A stretch of 19,735 nt of DNA. Origin: Planctomycetia bacterium. GTDB lineage: Bacteria; Planctomycetota; Phycisphaerae; Phycisphaerales; SM1A02. The stretch spans positions 1 to 19,735 of the forward strand of contig SYGQ01000006.1 in NCBI GenBank assembly GCA_005799475.1, in the 5' to 3' direction. Positions 15,042-19,735 of the stretch are shown piece by piece (the stretch's first letter is position 1; each line of letters starts with the position of its first letter). The notes beneath the pieces were generated by a model. It saw only the letters and a list, made by a program, of their open reading frames with translations. It did no database searches and was not told the DNA's origin. The position numbers were made by a program, and so were the translations under genes.

Positions 15042-17162
15042 GTGGACGGGGCTCCTGAACACCCGCGCTTGGACCTTCGCACTCGACTGGCTGATCTTGA
15101 CGGCGTGACAGCACCGGTCGCACGGCGGCTCGCGGTGCTCGAACTGCGAACCGTGGGCGACCTCTTCAAGCACCTGCCCATCCGTTACGAGACCGAGGCG
15201 GCCGAGGAAGGAGTCTCTGATGCGCTCGTGGCTTCGGCCGCGGCCGCGCCCGAAGTCACCCGATCGCTGCGCGGCGAGATCGTCAAACTGCGAATGATCC
15301 CGGGACGGCGACCTCGCATTGAGGCACTCCTCGGAGAAGGCCAGACGGTCGTCCGCCTCGTGTGGTTCAACGCCTCATGGATGGCCAAGAAACTCCACCC
15401 GGGCATGCGCGGGATCGCCCGCGGGCGCGCGAAGGTGCGTCAGGGCTACCTCGAAATGGTGAATCCGAAGTGGGAGACGATCGGCGGTGAGGACGAACCG
15501 ACCCCGGACGCCGGACGGCTTCGGCCGATCTACGGCGCGACCGAGGAACTTCCCTCTTCGCGAATCGAAGCGGTCGTGCGTTCCGCGCTTCCGCGTGTCA
15601 TCGGACTGATTGTCGATCCGCTGCACGAGGCACTCCGTGCGCGGCGCGGGCTGCCACTGTTGGCAGAGGCCTACCGCATGGTGCACGACCCCTCGACGCT
15701 TGTCGAGGCCGAGCGCGGGCGCACGCGGCTCGCGTACGACGAACTGCTTTCGTTGCAGCTGGCGATGGCGATGCGCCGCTGGCAGGTGCGACACCTTGTC
15801 AAGGCGCATCCCATCGAGGTCACGCCGGCGATCGACGCACGGATCCGGAGCCGACTCCCGTTTGACCTCACACGCGCTCAGTCGGGGGCGTGCTCTGAGA
15901 TTGCCGCCGACCTCGCGCGCACGATGCCGATGAACCGACTCCTGCAGGGTGATGTGGGATCTGGCAAGACCGCCGTCTGCGTCTACGCCATGCTCGCTGC
16001 CGTCGCGCATGGTCATCAAGGGGTTCTGGTCGCCCCAACGGAGATCCTTGCTCAACAGCATCTCAAGACGGTGGAGTCGATTCTTCACGGAAGCAAGGTG
16101 CGCGTCGCGCTCTACACCGGCACACTCCGTGCCGCCGACCGTGCCACGGTGCTGGCCGGCATGGAGTCGGGCGGCTTCGACATCGTGGTCGGCACGCATG
16201 CTGTCCTCACCAAGGAAGTTCGCTTCAAGAGCCTTGCGATCGCGGTCATTGATGAGCAGCACCGGTTCGGCGTCGAGCAGCGGGCGGCGATTCGGGCAAA
16301 GGGAACCGGCGGCGCGACGGTCCCGCACACGCTCGTCATGGCCGCCACCCCGATTCCCCGCACGCTCGCGCTGTCATTCTTCGGCGATCTCGACGTGACA
16401 TCGCTCAAGGGTCGTCTGCCCGGTCGCACCGCGCCAACAACGCGCGTGGTTCCCTCCGAGAAGGCGCGCGATGTGTACTCGTGGGTCAGCATGAAGGTGC
16501 GCAACGGCGAGCAAGCCTTCGTCGTCGTTCCAGCCATCGAAACCAGCGTGCGCGGGCTCGCGGATGTGGCGTCGCACGCGGATGCGCTTGGGCACGGTCC
16601 CTTGGCCGGAGCGCGGATTGGTCGTCTGCACGGGCAACTCTCGTCGCAGGAGCGCGAACAGGTGATGGAGTCTTTCCGGGAGGGATCGCTTGATGTCCTT
16701 GTCGCCACGGTGATGGTCGAAGTTGGCGTCGATGTGCCCAACGCCACAGTGATGGTCGTCGAGCATGCCGAGCAGTTTGGCCTCGCGCAATTGCACCAAC
16801 TTCGCGGGCGCGTTGGTCGTGGCGGGAAGCCTGGGACATGCATCTTCATCACCGAACCCACGACGGCACTTGCGCAGAAGCGGCTCGACGCACTCGCGAC
16901 GAGCGATGACGGCTTCGCCATTGCCGAGTTGGACCTTTCACTGCGCGGACCCGGCGAGTTCTTCGGCCAGCGCCAGTCAGGGCTTCCCGATCTCAAGGTG
17001 GCGGACCTCGCGCGCGACTTCGCGCTCCTCATGGAAGCGCGCGCGGATGCCGAAGCGTGGGTGGGTACCACCGGAGATCTCACCGATCCTCGCGATGCGC
17101 TCCTCCGGCGCAAGGTGCTCGCGCTCTACGCCGACACGCTTGGGCTCGGCGACATCGGCTAG
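15042..17162 (+). CDS. recG: ATP-dependent DNA helicase RecG
   Basis: RecG reverses stalled replication forks and moves branched DNA junctions. From the GTG at 15042 it has 706 residues. The N-terminal wedge region starts with LDGVTAPVARRLAVLELRTV and DLFKHLPIRYE, followed by the OB-fold (about 80-150). Helicase domain 1 has FDLTRAQ, Walker A GDVGSGKT at 303-310, APTEILAQQH, DEQHRFGV at 404-411 and AATPIPRT. Domain 2 has ATVMVEVGVDVPNA and QLRGRVGRG at 586-594. The C-terminus has the RecG-specific LRGPGEFFGQRQSGLPD. In-frame non-ATG codons exist further upstream, but they would lie inside xseA. The next gene, an ABC ATPase, starts 10 bases after the stop, so the repair helicase and transporter genes may share a transcript. 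Confidence 0.95.
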   Translation: MDGAPEHPRLDLRTRLADLDGVTAPVARRLAVLELRTVGDLFKHLPIRYETEAAEEGVSDALVASAAAAPEVTRSLRGEIVKLRMIPGRRPRIEALLGEGQTVVRLVWFNASWMAKKLHPGMRGIARGRAKVRQGYLEMVNPKWETIGGEDEPTPDAGRLRPIYGATEELPSSRIEAVVRSALPRVIGLIVDPLHEALRARRGLPLLAEAYRMVHDPSTLVEAERGRTRLAYDELLSLQLAMAMRRWQVRHLVKAHPIEVTPAIDARIRSRLPFDLTRAQSGACSEIAADLARTMPMNRLLQGDVGSGKTAVCVYAMLAAVAHGHQGVLVAPTEILAQQHLKTVESILHGSKVRVALYTGTLRAADRATVLAGMESGGFDIVVGTHAVLTKEVRFKSLAIAVIDEQHRFGVEQRAAIRAKGTGGATVPHTLVMAATPIPRTLALSFFGDLDVTSLKGRLPGRTAPTTRVVPSEKARDVYSWVSMKVRNGEQAFVVVPAIETSVRGLADVASHADALGHGPLAGARIGRLHGQLSSQEREQVMESFREGSLDVLVATVMVEVGVDVPNATVMVVEHAEQFGLAQLHQLRGRVGRGGKPGTCIFITEPTTALAQKRLDALATSDDGFAIAELDLSLRGPGEFFGQRQSGLPDLKVADLARDFALLMEARADAEAWVGTTGDLTDPRDALLRRKVLALYADTLGLGDIG

Positions 17163-17172
17163 GCTCGCCAAG

Positions 17173-17871
17173 ATGCTCCCCACCCCGACGAGAGAAAGCC
17201 GAGCGGTCGACGGTCTGTTCATCGACGGGCTCCGGTTTTCGTACGGCCGAGAGTTCTCGCTGCATGTCGGATCGCTGCGGCTTGCCGCGGGAGAACAGGT
17301 CCTCTTGGCCGGGCCTTCCGGGAGCGGGAAGTCGACGCTGCTGCATCTCGTGGCTGGCCTCGACGAACCCGAGGCAGGCTCCATCACGATCGGAGGGAGA
17401 GACATCATTGCGGTTCATGGCGCGCGGCGCGACCGCCTTCGCGGACAGCAAATCGGCATGATCTTCCAGACCTTCAACCTGCTGCACGGTTTCACCGCGG
17501 TCGAGAATGTGATGATGCCGCTCATGATGCTCGGCGTCGCGCAGGATGCGATGCGCCAACGAGCGCATGATGCGCTGCGTCGGCTCGGCATTGAGCGACC
17601 CCATGCGGATGTGGACACGCTCAGCGTCGGCCAGCAGCAGCGCGTGGCGGTGGCGCGCGCGACCGTGACGGGTCCCGCCCTCGTGCTCGCCGATGAACCG
17701 ACCGCAAGCCTCGATCCCGAGGCATCGGCTGCGGCCATCGCGGTGATTCGCGAGGCCTGCGTGACCGCCGGTGCCTCGCTCTTGGTCACGAGTCATGACC
17801 CCACGCTCCGCGGCGAGTTTGAACGCGTGATCGATGTCCGCGAGTTCGTGACCGTCGGAGTCCACGCATGA
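17173..17871 (+). CDS. ABC transporter ATP-binding protein, LolD/MacB type
   Basis: This is the ATPase partner of the FtsX/MacB-type permease that follows. From the ATG at 17173 it has 232 residues. Walker A GPSGSGKS is at about 44-51, followed by the Q-loop FQTFNLLHGFTAVENV. The signature is LSVGQQQRVAVARA, with Val in place of the usual Gly in LSGGQ, a change common in this subgroup. Walker B is LVLADEPTASLDP and the switch His is in TSHD. QQIGMIFQTFNLLHGFTA is typical of the LolD/MacB/YtrE class, which usually moves lipids, peptides or signals mechanically rather than importing solutes. The stop overlaps the permease start (ATGA). An earlier in-frame start would lie inside recG. TAGGCT, beginning with the recG stop codon, stands 7 bases before the ATG. 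With the permease and DUF3299 neighbour it may belong to a zinc-linked module. Confidence 0.9.
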   Translation: MLPTPTRESRAVDGLFIDGLRFSYGREFSLHVGSLRLAAGEQVLLAGPSGSGKSTLLHLVAGLDEPEAGSITIGGRDIIAVHGARRDRLRGQQIGMIFQTFNLLHGFTAVENVMMPLMMLGVAQDAMRQRAHDALRRLGIERPHADVDTLSVGQQQRVAVARATVTGPALVLADEPTASLDPEASAAAIAVIREACVTAGASLLVTSHDPTLRGEFERVIDVREFVTVGVHA

Positions 17872-19187
17872 CCGACATGACGATCGTGCTCCGCAGTCTC
17901 CGCGCACGCTCGCTCGCGAGCGTCGTGACAGTCGCGATGGTCGCGGTCGCTGTGGCACTTCTCCTTGTGCTGCTCTCCATGCGGGCGGCAGCGTCAGAGG
18001 CGTTTCGGCGCGGCACAGGGAATGTCCATCTCCTCGTGAGCGCCGACGCGAGTCCACTCGTGGCCGTGCTCAACGGCATGTTCTACGCCAATGCGCCCGC
18101 GAATCCGCTTTCGGCCGCCAAAGTGAAGGAGATTGCCGAGGGGTTCCCTTGGCAGTGGACGCTCCCGACCCAACTCGGCGACTCGTTCCGGGGCAGTCCT
18201 GTGGTGGCGGCACCGAAGAAGTTCCTTACGACTTTCGAACCCATCGTCGGGCAGGGCTTCTCGTTGGCGCAGGGCCGTCACCTTGAAAACGATTTTGAGG
18301 TCGTCGTCGGAAGCGAGGCCGCGCGGACGCATGGCCTTCGCGTGGGAGCGAAGATCGCGATGACGCATGGCGTTTCGGTTGCGGGTTCGGAGCATGTTGG
18401 CCACGAACACACGGACCATCCCTACGCGGTCGTCGGCGTCCTCAATCCGACGGGGTCAGCGCATGACCGCGCGCTCTTCACGACACTCGAGAGTTCTTGG
18501 ATCATCCATGCTGAAGAGCGCCGCGAGCGGGAGCACGAGTCCGAACCCGAGGCTGAGTCCCACGCCCATGAACACGACCACGCCCACGATCACATCGACG
18601 CGGCGGATCTGACCGACGCTGACCGCCTCGTGACTGGCATTCTCTTGCGGCTCCCGACGCGCCCGGGAAGTGATGCCTCGGCGTCGATCGCTGCGCAGTT
18701 CGATCGACTGCGGCGCGACACCTCGATCACCGTGGCGCAGCCGGCGCAGCAGATTGGACGGCTCATGGCGATCGTTGGCGATATCGATTGGCTCTTCGTG
18801 GCGATGGGGGTCGTCGTCCTCGTGTCGAGCGCGATCAGCATTCTGCTGGCCACTGCATCGAGCATGGAACTCCGGCGACGGCAAGTCGCCATTCTCCGAG
18901 TCCTCGGGGCGAGCGCGTGGCGCGTCTTCGTGCTCGGGCTCACCGAGAGCACGCTCATCGGCCTCGCCGGAGCGGTGCTCGGATGCGCCATCGCGGTGGT
19001 GGGCTGCTTCGCGGCGAGCGCACTCTTGGCGCAGCGCGTGGGTCTGACATTCGGAACGGGCGTGGATCCACGCAGCGCCGCCATGGTTGTCATCGGTGCG
19101 GTGGCGCTCTCCGCGCTTGCGGGAGTCATCCCAGCGGCCAAGGCGTATCGCACGACCGTCGCGAGTCACCTGCGCCCGATCGCATAG
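17868..19187 (+). CDS. FtsX/MacB-type ABC permease with His-rich loop
   Basis: This is the membrane subunit of the transporter, 439 residues. It has one N-terminal membrane helix at about 17-37, a large extracytoplasmic domain (about 40-300), and three C-terminal helices at about 305-328, 352-384 and 404-422 forming the FtsX domain, with ELRRRQVAILRVLGAS at 334-349. The outer domain has two histidine clusters: H176, H179, H181 and H184 before YAVVGVLNPTG, and a very dense one at 232-242 with six His alternating with Ala, Asp and Glu (SHAHEHDHAHDH). Such loops commonly bind zinc or copper; that role is inferred. The start overlaps the ATPase stop by 4 bases, and GGAG lies 7 bases before the ATG. 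The DUF3299 gene follows 14 bases later. The VVGVLNPTG and DRALF motifs resemble permeases found next to DUF3299 genes. Confidence 0.88.
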   Translation: MTDMTIVLRSLRARSLASVVTVAMVAVAVALLLVLLSMRAAASEAFRRGTGNVHLLVSADASPLVAVLNGMFYANAPANPLSAAKVKEIAEGFPWQWTLPTQLGDSFRGSPVVAAPKKFLTTFEPIVGQGFSLAQGRHLENDFEVVVGSEAARTHGLRVGAKIAMTHGVSVAGSEHVGHEHTDHPYAVVGVLNPTGSAHDRALFTTLESSWIIHAEERREREHESEPEAESHAHEHDHAHDHIDAADLTDADRLVTGILLRLPTRPGSDASASIAAQFDRLRRDTSITVAQPAQQIGRLMAIVGDIDWLFVAMGVVVLVSSAISILLATASSMELRRRQVAILRVLGASAWRVFVLGLTESTLIGLAGAVLGCAIAVVGCFAASALLAQRVGLTFGTGVDPRSAAMVVIGAVALSALAGVIPAAKAYRTTVASHLRPIA

Positions 19188-19201
19188 GCTCGACCTCTCG
19201 C

Positions 19202-19735
19202 GTGCGCGCATTCTGGATCACACTCCTCCTCCTGAGCGCGCTCAGCGCGGCGGTGATTCTCTCCAGCGGCAATGGGGAGCCCGTGACCGATCACGCTCCC
19301 GTAGTCCAACCACCTGCACCGAGTGCGCCAAGTGCTCCCCCCGCTCCAACGCCAGCCGCACCCGCGAGCGACCGCGCACCCCATCCAGTGGCGACCGTCC
19401 CACCCAGTGGGGGCGGCGACACACTCCCGATCGGGCTTGACCAGAAGATCCCGGGCGCATCGGTTCGCCCAGGCCGCCTCGTGATGAAGGACGGCGCCAT
19501 CGTGGCGGACGGCAAGTTCACGATTCACGGAGACGGCACTCCCGAGAGTCCCTACGACATTTCGTGGGAGCTCCTCATGAGCGCGTCGGATACCTTCGTG
19601 CCGCGCCTCGGGGAGACGCAGATTCCGCAGCGCATCGCGCTCCTCCACGGCGCCCATGTCCGCGTATCGGGCTACATCGCCTTCCCGCTGGTGACAAGTG
19701 AGGCGAGCGAGTGCCTCGTCATGCTCAACCAGTGG
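19202..19735 (+). CDS. DUF3299-family exported protein (3' end cut off)
   Basis: The GTG at 19202 opens a frame that runs to the last base of the window (178 residues so far). It starts with a hydrophobic segment (about 4-21, FWITLLLLSALSAAVIL) that is a signal peptide or anchor. An Ala/Pro/Ser-rich linker follows (about 35-66), then the DUF3299-like region with SPYDISWELLMSASDTF at about 116-132, IPQRIALLHGAHVRVSGYI at about 141-159, and LVMLNQW at the cut end. The function of DUF3299 is not known. Members often lie beside MacB-like ABC genes, including in zinc-regulated clusters. It has no Shine-Dalgarno sequence. TAGGCT, containing the permease stop, is 11 bases before the GTG. The family call is from memory of the motif, without a database search. 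Confidence 0.75.
   Translation, partial: MRAFWITLLLLSALSAAVILSSGNGEPVTDHAPVVQPPAPSAPSAPPAPTPAAPASDRAPHPVATVPPSGGGDTLPIGLDQKIPGASVRPGRLVMKDGAIVADGKFTIHGDGTPESPYDISWELLMSASDTFVPRLGETQIPQRIALLHGAHVRVSGYIAFPLVTSEASECLVMLNQW

Noticed and set aside
15171..15173. GTG at 15173 as the xseA start
   Set aside because: It would add 50 residues with no family resemblance and overlap recG by 132 bases. The GTG at 15023 gives a normal length and clears recG.
1..19735. CRISPR arrays, insertion sequences, tRNA or rRNA genes, toxin-antitoxin pairs, prophage
   Set aside because: No repeated spacers, transposase motifs, terminal repeats or RNA-gene signatures were seen. Gene content is uniformly housekeeping and envelope-related, with no visible break in base composition.

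Overview
The window is gene-dense, GC-rich chromosomal DNA from a Gram-negative-type (diderm) bacterium, most likely a planctomycete of the Phycisphaerae type. This placement is an inference. It rests on a one-piece SecDF with a long helical insert, a prepilin peptidase with a long soluble insert between its two catalytic aspartates, a DUF3299 protein, an OmpA-family lipoprotein, and many starts without a Shine-Dalgarno sequence. Almost every base belongs to housekeeping or envelope genes. I see no tRNA, rRNA, CRISPR array, transposon or prophage, and no gene-free stretch longer than about 90 bases.

Layout. (1) 1-889 (+): an alpha/beta hydrolase whose 5' end may lie outside the window. (2) 939-1961 (-): NAD-type isocitrate dehydrogenase, convergent with it. 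(3) 2052-9746 (-): a long run in the order Nudix hydrolase, rhomboid protease, tgt, yajC, secDF, LysM protein, closed by a good intrinsic terminator at 1988-2027. Several members overlap by 4 bases. (4) 9770-11448 (+): an MlaF-type ATPase and an MlaD/MCE protein, divergent from the Nudix gene, with no MlaE permease between or beside them. (5) 11527-15023 (-): xseA, xseB, a prepilin peptidase and an OmpA-family lipoprotein, ending in a strong hairpin. (6) 15042-19735 (+): recG, divergent from xseA, followed by an ABC ATPase, a FtsX/MacB-type permease with a histidine-rich loop, and a DUF3299 protein cut by the window end.

How they work together. Region 3 is a membrane-biogenesis unit: YajC and SecDF drive Sec export, the rhomboid cuts membrane proteins, and the LysM protein probably sits at the peptidoglycan. 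Regions 4 and 5 add lipid transport and an outer-membrane to peptidoglycan anchor. XseA/XseB and RecG are recombination and repair enzymes expressed from one divergent start region. The last three genes resemble the zinc-regulated ABC/DUF3299 modules of gamma-proteobacteria.

The most interesting signal is regulatory. Both divergent pairs (Nudix/mlaF and xseA/recG) have only about 20 bases between start codons. In each, a TANNNT hexamer lies exactly 6 or 7 bases before the start in both directions. The same geometry appears at three in-operon junctions, where the TAG stop codon of the upstream gene forms the first half of the hexamer. This points to widespread leaderless transcription from -10-only promoters.
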